Positions 1 through 5,417 of a stretch of 5,417 nt of DNA are shown here, piece after piece; the stretch's first letter is position 1, and the number at the start of each line of letters is the position of its first letter. This DNA is from Flavobacteriaceae bacterium. Its GTDB lineage: Bacteria > Bacteroidota > Bacteroidia > Flavobacteriales > Flavobacteriaceae. The DNA lies in contig JABSPP010000133.1 of the NCBI GenBank assembly GCA_013214275.1, positions 1-5,417 on the forward strand. The letters run 5' to 3'. The translations under genes and the position numbers were made by a program. Below the pieces are notes generated by a model. That model was given only the letters and a program-made list of their open reading frames with translations. It searched no databases and was not told where the DNA came from.

Positions 1-126
1 ATACAAACCAGCACTAGGTCCCAACCCAGAGGCCACACCAAAAGCTAACGCCAATGGCAGGGCTACGATTCCCGCTGTAATTCCTCCAAAGAGATCCCCG
101 CGAAGATTGGAAAAAAGATGTTTCAT
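1..126 (-). CDS. SulP family anion transporter, BicA-like, N-terminal fragment (runs off left edge)
   Basis: Only the first 42 codons are present; the gene starts with ATG at 126 and continues beyond base 1. The translation begins MKHLFSNLRGDLFGG and continues through a first membrane helix containing ALPLALAFGVASG and then GPSAGLY. This is the classic start of a SulP (PF00916) transporter: a short cytoplasmic lead with the RGDLFGG element, then the helix with the ALPxALAFGxASG signature. As I recall it, the N-terminus of the cyanobacterial sodium-dependent bicarbonate transporter BicA is nearly the same. SulP proteins sit in the inner membrane and carry bicarbonate, sulfate or other anions; 42 residues cannot fix the substrate. 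It lies downstream of a strong terminator, so it probably has its own promoter, although I find no convincing -7/-33 pair in the 41 bases between terminator and start. It is clearly a different subtype from the complete SulP gene in this window. Confidence 0.85.
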   Translation of the reverse strand, partial: MKHLFSNLRGDLFGGITAGIVALPLALAFGVASGLGPSAGLY

Positions 127-167
127 AAGCTAAATAAATTCACAGTAAAGTCGCTGTTTTTAGGATT

Positions 168-197
168 AAAAAAGCCAATGAATTTTCATTGGCTTTT
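168..197 (-). terminator. Intrinsic terminator after the DUF2490 gene
   Basis: A 13-base perfect inverted repeat (170-182 against 185-197, AAAAGCCAATGAA / TTCATTGGCTTTT) lies 9 bases past the DUF2490 stop codon. Read on the minus strand, the GCCAATGAA stem is followed by a run of six T (bases 173-168), the layout of a rho-independent terminator. The innermost pairs must open to form the loop. The A/T flanks are nearly symmetrical, but no plus-strand gene ends here. It should end the transcript coming from the carbonic anhydrase/DUF2490 side and separate it from the SulP fragment at the left edge. Confidence 0.85.
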
Positions 198-206
198 AGA
201 TGGTTT

Positions 207-848
207 TTAAAAGTTGACAAAAGTGATGATATTGATCTGATCTCGACTAGAGGTCTCAAAAACTTGACTCATATAGCCCAGTTCAAGTTTAACTCCCTTA
301 CTTATCTTACATCCAAGTCCGCCATAAACTCGATTTCTGTCAAACACGTTTGATTTTCCATTTAAGAAAATTTCGTTGTAGGCAGAGAGGTAATACTTAG
401 GATTCTTTAAAGGGAGATTTATCCCCAAAAAGTAGCGAAACCGTGTTTTGAAATCACTTTCAACAAATCGTTGTTCAAACCGGTATCGGTGCTGTAAACT
501 TACGCTACCGATAGTCTGCTTAGTAATGAATTGTTGAAAGATTCTATGTTCCTCTACCGTGGTTTGATCGTTGGCATTTCCAGTAAAATTCTCGGAGTTG
601 ATATACCCATATCCTAGTAAGATATTACTTTTTGAACCAATATCGTATCCAAGCCCTGTACGAATGAGCAGTTGCTCGAGATCGCCAAGGGTATTGTAAT
701 TTCTGTACTGAATTTCGTGGTGTAAATTCCATTTAGAATTCAATTGTTTACTGCCAATATAAATCAGCCAGTTTCCTAACCCATTCTCTTGAGAGGCGGC
801 GCTCAATGAGATGAGCGCCATTCCTATGATACATATAATTTTTTTCAC
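207..848 (-). CDS. DUF2490 family outer-membrane beta-barrel protein
   Basis: A predicted secreted protein of about 213 residues. An N-terminal signal peptide (KKIICIIGMALISLSAASQ) is followed by alternating polar/aromatic strands and a C-terminal phenylalanine (FVNF), as expected for an outer-membrane barrel. DUF2490 (PF10677) hallmarks are visible: an early NW, HRYRFEQR in mid-protein, FRYFLG, YNEIFLN, then FDRNRVYGGLG and a final GYM strand. The family is common in Bacteroidota and has no established function. The start is uncertain: no ATG precedes the signal peptide. GTG at 848 gives the typical MKKIICIIG beginning and is preferred; TTG at 857 would add three residues (MKH), and a stop lies directly before that TTG. 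It follows the carbonic anhydrase gene by roughly 110 bases and ends just before a strong terminator, so it may be the last gene of that unit or be transcribed separately. A role as pore or accessory for anion uptake is only a guess from position. Confidence 0.85.
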   Translation of the reverse strand: MKKIICIIGMALISLSAASQENGLGNWLIYIGSKQLNSKWNLHHEIQYRNYNTLGDLEQLLIRTGLGYDIGSKSNILLGYGYINSENFTGNANDQTTVEEHRIFQQFITKQTIGSVSLQHRYRFEQRFVESDFKTRFRYFLGINLPLKNPKYYLSAYNEIFLNGKSNVFDRNRVYGGLGCKISKGVKLELGYMSQVFETSSRDQINIITFVNF

Positions 849-873
849 ATGTTTCAATTAATAGTCATTATTT

Positions 874-903
874 GAACTATAAAAACTTCCTTTTTTGGAG
901 CAA
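874..903 (-). promoter_or_regulatory. Weak candidate promoter for the DUF2490 gene
   Basis: On the minus strand a TTG (903-901) is followed after 19 bases by TATAGTTC (881-874). The spacing fits the Bacteroidota -33 TTG / -7 TAnnTTTG arrangement, but only four of the six fixed -7 positions match. It lies 25 bases or more upstream of either possible start. If real, it would let this gene be transcribed apart from the carbonic anhydrase. No convincing terminator is seen between the two genes, so readthrough is equally possible. Confidence 0.25.
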
Positions 904-963
904 CCTCCTTTGTTTAATCAACTTTATATGAGTGAGCGTCTTACGAAATTTAAAATTGCGATA

Positions 964-1449
964 TTAAGCTCCAGCGTAAGGGATATGTGATCCGTGAAGA
1001 ATAATTTTTAATTCTCCATCATCATTCTTGGTATAAGCAAATGAATACTCTACTTTCACGACATCTCCTGTCCCTACAACTGTAAAGTAGTAATTCCCCA
1101 TGGCAACGGCCATATTTCCGATGATATGAGTTCCCATACTTTCCCATTCAACCTTAGACCATGGTTTAATTGCGAAACCATGATCTTCTGAAAAGTTTGA
1201 GTTTCCTCCAACAAAGTAAGACAATGCTCCCTCAAAGGTTAATCTAAATTGTTTTTCAGCAGCAAGAGTTGGTTTAAATAAAACACTACCCTCACGGTTT
1301 TTGCCATAGTTATAGAATTGATCAATATGAGCTTCAGCAGCCGCGCTGTAATCTCCTTTGCCTTGAAAAACATTTCCAATTTTTACGATTCCCTCTCCCC
1401 ATGCTTGTTGAGCGTCAAGAATTTCTTGTTCTGTAATTTGATGACTCAT
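964..1449 (-). CDS. Probable iota-class carbonic anhydrase (COG4337, NTF2-like fold)
   Basis: A 161-residue protein with an ATG start and no signal peptide or membrane segment, so cytoplasmic. It shows the pattern I associate with COG4337/iota carbonic anhydrases, an NTF2/CaMKII-association-domain-like fold: an N-terminal helix with AQQAWGEGIVKIG, then VLFKPTLAAEKQFR (56-69), GALSYFVGG (74-82), DHGFAIKPWSKVEW (89-102), MAVAMGNYYFT (113-123), VEYSFAYTKNDDG (133-145) and a C-terminal LHGSHIPY (151-158). Iota enzymes interconvert CO2 and bicarbonate; bacterial and algal members have been reported to act without a metal cofactor. The family's C-terminal motif is usually written HHHSS or HHSS followed by a short LPY-like tail; here it reads HGSH, keeping H152 and S154 but replacing the neighbours with Gly and His. 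The gene starts 40 bases after the SulP stop codon with no terminator between, so the two are probably co-transcribed, which suits bicarbonate handling. The alternative is a non-catalytic NTF2-like relative annotated only as SnoaL-like or hypothetical. Confidence 0.8.
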   Translation of the reverse strand: MSHQITEQEILDAQQAWGEGIVKIGNVFQGKGDYSAAAEAHIDQFYNYGKNREGSVLFKPTLAAEKQFRLTFEGALSYFVGGNSNFSEDHGFAIKPWSKVEWESMGTHIIGNMAVAMGNYYFTVVGTGDVVKVEYSFAYTKNDDGELKIILHGSHIPYAGA

Positions 1450-1489
1450 TTTTTATGTATTTAAATTTGATAATTAATTATGTTTAGTA

Positions 1490-3037
1490 CTAAGCTGTTT
1501 TTGGTCTTAATTTGAAAAACTCAATGAAACTGTCTGGGTTTTCTACTATTCCTCTTTCAGAAACAAGTTTTATATTGATGTTTCTCTCTTTCGCTTTAAA
1601 TGCGAAATCTTCTAAAATTTCAATGATATCGTTGTCTAAATATCTTGTTTTTCTTACGTCTAGTTCTAAATAAGTATTTTCTGGTAAACGATCCAGCTCT
1701 GTGAGAATGGCTCCTTTGTTAAAGAAGGTTACCTCTTCCGCTAATGTCATTTTAACATTATTACTTCCTGTGCTTTGATCTTCTATATTTAGAAAGTGTG
1801 AATTTTGGAAACTTTTGATAAGAATTATGATGATTCCTACGGCTAATCCCATTCCAATTCCCTTAAGTAGGTCTGTGCCAACAATTCCTACTACAGTGAC
1901 AATAAATGGGACAAACTGCTTCCATCCTAATTGATACATTTTCACAAAAAGTTCTGGTTTTGCTAACTTATATCCAACAATAAATAACACAGCAGCTAAT
2001 ACTGCTAAAGGAATATTGTTTAATAAATTTGGAATAAGCAAGACAAAGATTAATAACAAAAATCCATGCACAATAGCAGACATCTTTGTTCTACCACCCG
2101 AATTGATATTAGCCGAACTTCTAACGATAACCTGTGTAACAGGTAAACCACCGATTAAACCAGAAACAATATTACCAGTACCTTGCGCAAATAATTCTCT
2201 GTTGGTTGGAGTAACATTTTTATGTGGGTCTAGTTTATCAGTGGCTTCAACACATAATAAAGTTTCCAAACTGGCAACTAGCCCAATAGTAAATGCAGTG
2301 ATTAAAACATCTGGGTTTGTAATGGCGGCAAAATTTGGAAAGTTCATCTGACTTTTAAGGCTCTCAAAGCTATCAAAAATAGGAACATCCACCATATTTG
2401 GACCTGCAATCTCAAGGCCACCACCTTTGGTTGTAATATAATATACTATTCCAACAATAACAGCTACAATAGGTCCTTGAATAATTTGAAAAATCTTGCC
2501 TTTTTTAGAAAGAAAACCGTTCCACAACAGTAAGATAAAAAGACCAACAACACCAATAATGATAGAGGAAGTTTCGATTTTTTCTAGACTTTCTAGGAAG
2601 TCTTTCAAGCCAAATCCTTTTGTTTTCGCATCTACATGTCCAAAAAAGAAGGGAATTTGCTTGATAAAAATAATGATTCCAATACCTGTTAACATGCCTC
2701 TAATAACCGAGGAAGGGAAGTAGTACCCAATTATTCCCGCTCGAACAATACCAAGAAGAATTTGAAAAACACCGGCTAATACTACAGCTACCAAAAAGTC
2801 TTGCATCCCAAGATCTTGGATTGCTAGGTAAACAATGGCAGCAAGTCCCGCGGCTGGACCACTAACTCCAATTTTAGATCCACTAATAGATCCTACAACA
2901 ATACCTCCAACAATTCCTGCAATCAGCCCAGAAAAAAGAGGCGCTCCACTGGCTAATGCAATTCCCAAACATAGAGACAACGCTACGAAAAATACCAATA
3001 TACTAGCTGGTAAGTCATTTTTGATTGTTTTAAACAT
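1490..3037 (-). CDS. SulP/SLC26 family inorganic anion transporter with C-terminal STAS domain
   Basis: A complete 515-residue inner-membrane transporter, typical in length for bacterial SulP proteins. Residues about 10-410 form the multi-helix SulP core (PF00916). Visible family motifs are SKIGVSGPAAGL (54-65), the segment SLETLLCVEATDKL (256-269), the hallmark ELFAQGTGNIVSGLIGGLPV (281-300) and RSSANINSGGRTKMSAIVHG (306-325). Residues about 427-512 are a cytoplasmic STAS domain (PF01740); its usual D-S/T phosphorylation position reads DN (468-469), so regulation by Ser phosphorylation there is unlikely. As recalled from the BicA literature, the sodium site uses Asp258 and Thr262; the aligned residues here are E258 and C262, as in DauA/YchM-like proteins, which argues against a BicA-type sodium site. 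The substrate could be bicarbonate, sulfate or a dicarboxylate; the carbonic anhydrase 40 bases downstream favours bicarbonate. It begins 70 bases after the small upstream gene, and an inverted repeat lies in that gap. Confidence 0.95.
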   Translation of the reverse strand: MFKTIKNDLPASILVFFVALSLCLGIALASGAPLFSGLIAGIVGGIVVGSISGSKIGVSGPAAGLAAIVYLAIQDLGMQDFLVAVVLAGVFQILLGIVRAGIIGYYFPSSVIRGMLTGIGIIIFIKQIPFFFGHVDAKTKGFGLKDFLESLEKIETSSIIIGVVGLFILLLWNGFLSKKGKIFQIIQGPIVAVIVGIVYYITTKGGGLEIAGPNMVDVPIFDSFESLKSQMNFPNFAAITNPDVLITAFTIGLVASLETLLCVEATDKLDPHKNVTPTNRELFAQGTGNIVSGLIGGLPVTQVIVRSSANINSGGRTKMSAIVHGFLLLIFVLLIPNLLNNIPLAVLAAVLFIVGYKLAKPELFVKMYQLGWKQFVPFIVTVVGIVGTDLLKGIGMGLAVGIIIILIKSFQNSHFLNIEDQSTGSNNVKMTLAEEVTFFNKGAILTELDRLPENTYLELDVRKTRYLDNDIIEILEDFAFKAKERNINIKLVSERGIVENPDSFIEFFKLRPKTA

Positions 3038-3051
3038 GATAAATGTATTTG

Positions 3052-3074
3052 TTAACCTTCAGATTAAAGGTTAA
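3052..3074 (-). repeat. Inverted repeat upstream of the SulP start, possible operator or mRNA hairpin
   Basis: Perfect 8-base arms (3052-3059 TTAACCTT and 3067-3074 AAGGTTAA) flank a 7-base spacer and end 14 bases before the SulP ATG. There is no T-run after it on the minus strand, so it is not a normal terminator. Its place between the small gene and the transporter could make it a protein-binding site or a hairpin in the leader that affects translation of the transporter. No recognisable -7 element accompanies it. Confidence 0.4.
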
Positions 3075-3107
3075 GCTGATTATTATATTTTTTTGTGAGA
3101 ACGGAAG

Positions 3108-3407
3108 TTATGAAACTAATTCCGGCGGAGGTGAGACTAATTTTTTTAGAAAAGAGGTGTAATTCTTTGAGTAAAAGTTGACTCCCTTATTTTTTTCTGA
3201 AACAATGTGAAGGAGTGAACTGCTGTGCGAATAATAGATTTCTACATCTAGATCTTTTGCTGTCTCCTGACCTTTATTTTCTTCTTCTTCTCCCAGATCT
3301 GCTAACGCAGCAACTTCACATGTACCTTCGATCAAGGTAAAATAGGTGGGGGTGATTACTGATGTCATCAGTAGTAGTGAAAAGAAACATGTGGTCAATA
3401 TTTTCAC
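3108..3407 (-). CDS. Small secreted or membrane-anchored protein of unknown function, acidic middle, PPPE tail
   Basis: Not a named family that I recognise. With the GTG start at 3407 the protein has 99 residues and begins MKILTTCFFSLLLMTSVI, a signal peptide or single membrane anchor. This is followed by a strongly acidic stretch (DLGEEEENKGQ) and then a Ser/aromatic-rich part (YYSHSSSLLHIV, NFYSKNY). The tail ends SPPPELVS. Short flavobacterial proteins with this plan (hydrophobic N-terminus, acidic middle, PPPE near the C-terminus) are familiar as hypothetical proteins; no function is established that I know of. An upstream TTG at 3437 would add ten residues but overlaps the likely -7 promoter element, so the GTG start is preferred. 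It lies between batE and the SulP gene with 70 bases to the latter, and may be the first gene of the transporter/carbonic anhydrase unit. Confidence 0.7.
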   Translation of the reverse strand: MKILTTCFFSLLLMTSVITPTYFTLIEGTCEVAALADLGEEEENKGQETAKDLDVEIYYSHSSSLLHIVSEKNKGVNFYSKNYTSFLKKLVSPPPELVS

Positions 3408-3426
3408 CCTAATAATTTTAGATAAG

Positions 3427-3434
3427 CAAATATA
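3427..3434 (-). promoter_or_regulatory. Bacteroidota -7 promoter element (TATATTTG)
   Basis: The minus strand reads TATATTTG, a full match to TAnnTTTG, 19 bases before the GTG at 3407. Transcription would start a few bases further on, leaving a very short leader. No TTG is found 19-21 bases upstream for the -33 element, so the assignment rests on the -7 box alone. If active, it would drive the small gene and probably SulP and the carbonic anhydrase independently of the bat operon. Confidence 0.45.
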
Positions 3435-3466
3435 CAACTCAATGAAGTGAGAAATGTTAAATTTTC

Positions 3467-4264
3467 TTAAAAAACACGTAACATTTTTAAATCATCAGAG
3501 GTGATCCATCCTATTTTTCCATCATCAATTTTAACCTTCTTCCAATTGTCAATCGTGTCTAAGACTTTTACTTTTGTCCCTTCATGCAGTGTAAAAACGG
3601 TTTCTCCGTTCAGTGAGGGTGCATTTTTTACTTTGGTCTCAACTGCAAAAACGATGGCCTCTAGGTTGTTTTGTGCAAATGAATATTCCTTAAAAGTCAA
3701 TATTGATGTTGTGACAAGCAGCATAAAACAGATGATACTCGTTACAAAGAAAAGTCTTTTATTTTTGGGTGAGAAAGAAAAATAAAACAGCATAAAGAGA
3801 GAACACCCTACAACAGATAATACTACAGAGGCGATTGCCCAACCGTTGTAAGAAAGTTTTTTAACAACAGCTTCATCCACTTTTTGTAAAACAGATTTTG
3901 GAAGAGCTTCAATATTGTCTATAGCTAGTCTTTTTGCAAAGACAAGGTTGTTTTTTGCATCTTCATTCAATGGATCAATTAGCAAGGCTTTTTCGTAATT
4001 GTAGATAGAAGGGGCTACTCTGTTAAGTTTATAGTAGCAATTTCCTAAATTGTAGTACAAAGAGGAAGAAGTAACGCTCAACTGCTCTATTTGATTGTAA
4101 GTTTGAATGGCATCTTCATATTGCTCAAGTTTGTATTGCTCGTTTCCTTTTTCAAATAACTCCTGCGCAGATTGTGAGCTCATAACCTGACTTATGAGTA
4201 GTAGAAGAGTGCATATGATTTTACTACCCGAATTTAGATCTTTATGTATTTCAGAAATGTGCAT
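3467..4264 (-). CDS. batE: BatE, aerotolerance operon TPR/SH3 membrane protein
   Basis: A 265-residue protein with BatE architecture. A hydrophobic N-terminal signal or anchor (residues 15-30, KIICTLLLLISQVMSS) is followed by two TPR repeats (about 33-100, including YYNLGNCYYKLNRVAPSI and YEKALLIDP). Next come two membrane helices (about 142-162 and 171-191) and a C-terminal bacterial SH3 domain (about 200-260, with LHEGTKVKVLDT, NWKKVKI and GKIGWI). The Bat proteins form an inner-membrane system found in Bacteroidota and spirochaetes, first linked to aerotolerance in Bacteroides fragilis; the biochemical role remains unclear and the TPRs suggest protein-protein contacts. The ATG is one base past the batD stop codon, implying translational coupling. 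It is the last bat gene here: downstream is the unrelated small gene. No clear terminator separates them, only an AT-rich inverted repeat over the stop codon. Confidence 0.93.
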   Translation of the reverse strand: MHISEIHKDLNSGSKIICTLLLLISQVMSSQSAQELFEKGNEQYKLEQYEDAIQTYNQIEQLSVTSSSLYYNLGNCYYKLNRVAPSIYNYEKALLIDPLNEDAKNNLVFAKRLAIDNIEALPKSVLQKVDEAVVKKLSYNGWAIASVVLSVVGCSLFMLFYFSFSPKNKRLFFVTSIICFMLLVTTSILTFKEYSFAQNNLEAIVFAVETKVKNAPSLNGETVFTLHEGTKVKVLDTIDNWKKVKIDDGKIGWITSDDLKMLRVF

Positions 4265-4265
4265 A

Positions 4266-5417
4266 CTAGAGTTGCTTATCTATTTGAGAAATTACCAGCT
4301 TTGCTTTTTCAAAGTCTTCGTTCATTTCACCATCTGTTATTGGAGAGTAACGGGCCATATCACAGCTTTTAAATACGTCGATAAAAGCATCAATAGCAGG
4401 GTTGTCAACACGCTTTTTAGTGAGTAATGCTGTAATTTTTTCCTTACTGATATCTGAAGTCTCCATGCGTAATTTTGCCTTGAGGTAATTGTGTAATGCC
4501 TTTTCTAAAGCCACGTAAAATGCTTCTTTTTTACCGAGTTGTTTTTTTGCTTCAGAGAGATATCTCTTTGCTAGCCGATCTGCCTTCCTGAGTCTATTAC
4601 CTTCTACATCGCTATTTCTAACGCTGTTCCTTTTAGCAGTGACAATAGCTATAGGCACGAGGAGCATCGGTAAAAAAAGTAAAAGATAGTATAAAGATGA
4701 TTTGAAAAAATCTGTGGATTCAACTGTTACAAAAGAAGATTTAGTCTGTATATATCTAAAACTTGATCCAGTGCTTAAAACATCTCTTTTGATGACAGAA
4801 TTTTCGGAGTTGGTTACTATTTCTTTTCCGCCCAGCACTTCCACAAAAATATCATCGGAAGATATGTTGATATACTTTTCTTTTTTTGGGTCGAAATAGG
4901 AGAATTCAGTACTTGGGATTTTGTATTTCCCCTTGTATTCTGGTACTACCGTGTAATTTTTAGAGACAGAACCTCTGATGCCTGATGGAGTTACAGATAC
5001 TTTTTCTTTTTGTTCTGGGGTGAATACTTCAAGCTTGGAAGGTGTTTTAATTTCAGGTAATTCAAATAATTTCAGGTTTCCTTTTCCGCTTACGGTTACA
5101 GAAATTCTCGCCGATTCATTAGATTTTAAACTGGTTTTATTGGCAGTAACTTCAAAATCAAATGTTCCTACTGCCCCTCCATAGTTTAATGGTTTTCCAT
5201 CTAAAGGGAGTTCTTTTATATTCAGATTTTTTTTTGCAGATGAGAAACTCTTAGTAATATTTCTAACGATTGGGTTTCCAAAAAAATCACCTCTGCCTGT
5301 AGGAACTCCAACAACAATGTTCATTTCCATGGGTTCAATAGTAAGTTTTCCAGACCTAGTTGGGATGAGCAATGCTTTTCTAATAACGACATATCGGTAT
5401 TGTTCTACGTTGTAGGT
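4266..5417 (-). CDS. batD: BatD, aerotolerance protein, C-terminal part (5' end outside the window)
   Basis: The reading frame is open to the right edge (383 residues visible; the frame at the edge reads TYNVEQYRYVVIRKA), so the true start lies beyond base 5417 and any internal start such as TTG at 5372 is not the real one. BatD (PF13584) proteins usually have about 550-600 residues, so roughly two thirds is present. Visible parts: periplasmic beta-rich repeats (SGKLTIEP; SNESARISVTVSGKGNL followed by LPEIKTPSKLEVF; SKNYTVVPEYKGKYKIPS), one membrane helix (SSLYYLLLFLPMLLVPIAIV, about residues 240-260 of the visible part), and a cytoplasmic helical tail with FYVALEKALHNYLKAKL and CDMARYSP. It is thought to work with the VWA-domain proteins BatA and BatB, expected further upstream outside the window. 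It is immediately followed by batE. Confidence 0.93.
   Translation of the reverse strand, partial: TYNVEQYRYVVIRKALLIPTRSGKLTIEPMEMNIVVGVPTGRGDFFGNPIVRNITKSFSSAKKNLNIKELPLDGKPLNYGGAVGTFDFEVTANKTSLKSNESARISVTVSGKGNLKLFELPEIKTPSKLEVFTPEQKEKVSVTPSGIRGSVSKNYTVVPEYKGKYKIPSTEFSYFDPKKEKYINISSDDIFVEVLGGKEIVTNSENSVIKRDVLSTGSSFRYIQTKSSFVTVESTDFFKSSLYYLLLFLPMLLVPIAIVTAKRNSVRNSDVEGNRLRKADRLAKRYLSEAKKQLGKKEAFYVALEKALHNYLKAKLRMETSDISKEKITALLTKKRVDNPAIDAFIDVFKSCDMARYSPITDGEMNEDFEKAKLVISQIDKQL

Noticed and set aside
896..909. Short hairpin GGAG-CAAC-CTCC between the carbonic anhydrase and DUF2490 genes
   Set aside because: The stem is only four pairs and the sequence past it on the minus strand is A-rich rather than T-rich, so it does not fit a terminator for the carbonic anhydrase gene.
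1450..1489. Gap between SulP and carbonic anhydrase genes containing the palindrome TAATTAATTA
   Set aside because: It is a simple AT-rich palindrome without a promoter match on the minus strand. A TAAATTTG box is on the plus strand only, where no gene follows.
2016..2351. Plus-strand open frame of 111 codons inside the SulP gene
   Set aside because: It lies fully antisense to a well-supported transporter, its translation has no recognisable domain, and it is a shadow of the coding strand.
3452..3486. Inverted repeat AAATGTTA / TAACATTT spanning the batE stop codon
   Set aside because: The arms are only 8 bases, AT-rich and 19 bases apart, with no proper T-run after the stem on the minus strand; this is likely chance in AT-rich DNA, so not called a terminator.
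4266..5372. batD starting at an internal TTG (5372)
   Set aside because: The frame stays open to the window edge and BatD proteins are much longer, so the gene is truncated by the window rather than starting here.

Overview
The window looks like a piece of a flavobacterial (Bacteroidota) chromosome. The DNA is AT-rich, every gene lies on the minus strand, the right part carries the C-terminal half of batD followed by batE (the Bacteroidota aerotolerance operon), there is a DUF2490 outer-membrane protein, and one promoter element matches the Bacteroidota -7 consensus TAnnTTTG. Shine-Dalgarno sequences are not evident, as is usual in this phylum.

Read in the direction of transcription (right to left): batD (5' end outside the window) and batE are separated by one base. 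Next comes a small secreted or membrane-anchored protein of unknown function ending in a proline-rich tail, with a candidate promoter just upstream. It is followed by a full-length SulP/SLC26-type anion transporter with a STAS domain, a cytoplasmic protein that I recognise as an iota-class carbonic anhydrase (COG4337, NTF2-like fold), a DUF2490 outer-membrane beta-barrel protein, and a strong intrinsic terminator. At the left edge is the first 42 codons of a second SulP transporter whose N-terminus closely resembles the cyanobacterial bicarbonate transporter BicA.

The left 3 kb therefore reads as a dissolved-inorganic-carbon module: one or two SulP transporters that could import bicarbonate, an iota carbonic anhydrase to interconvert CO2 and bicarbonate in the cytoplasm, and an outer-membrane barrel that might serve as a pore or accessory. 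The two SulP proteins are different types. The complete one has Glu and Cys where BicA has its sodium-site Asp and Thr, so it may use protons or carry another anion. The carbonic anhydrase has a variant form of the C-terminal His/Ser motif. Substrates and co-function are inferred from family membership and gene order, not shown by the sequence.
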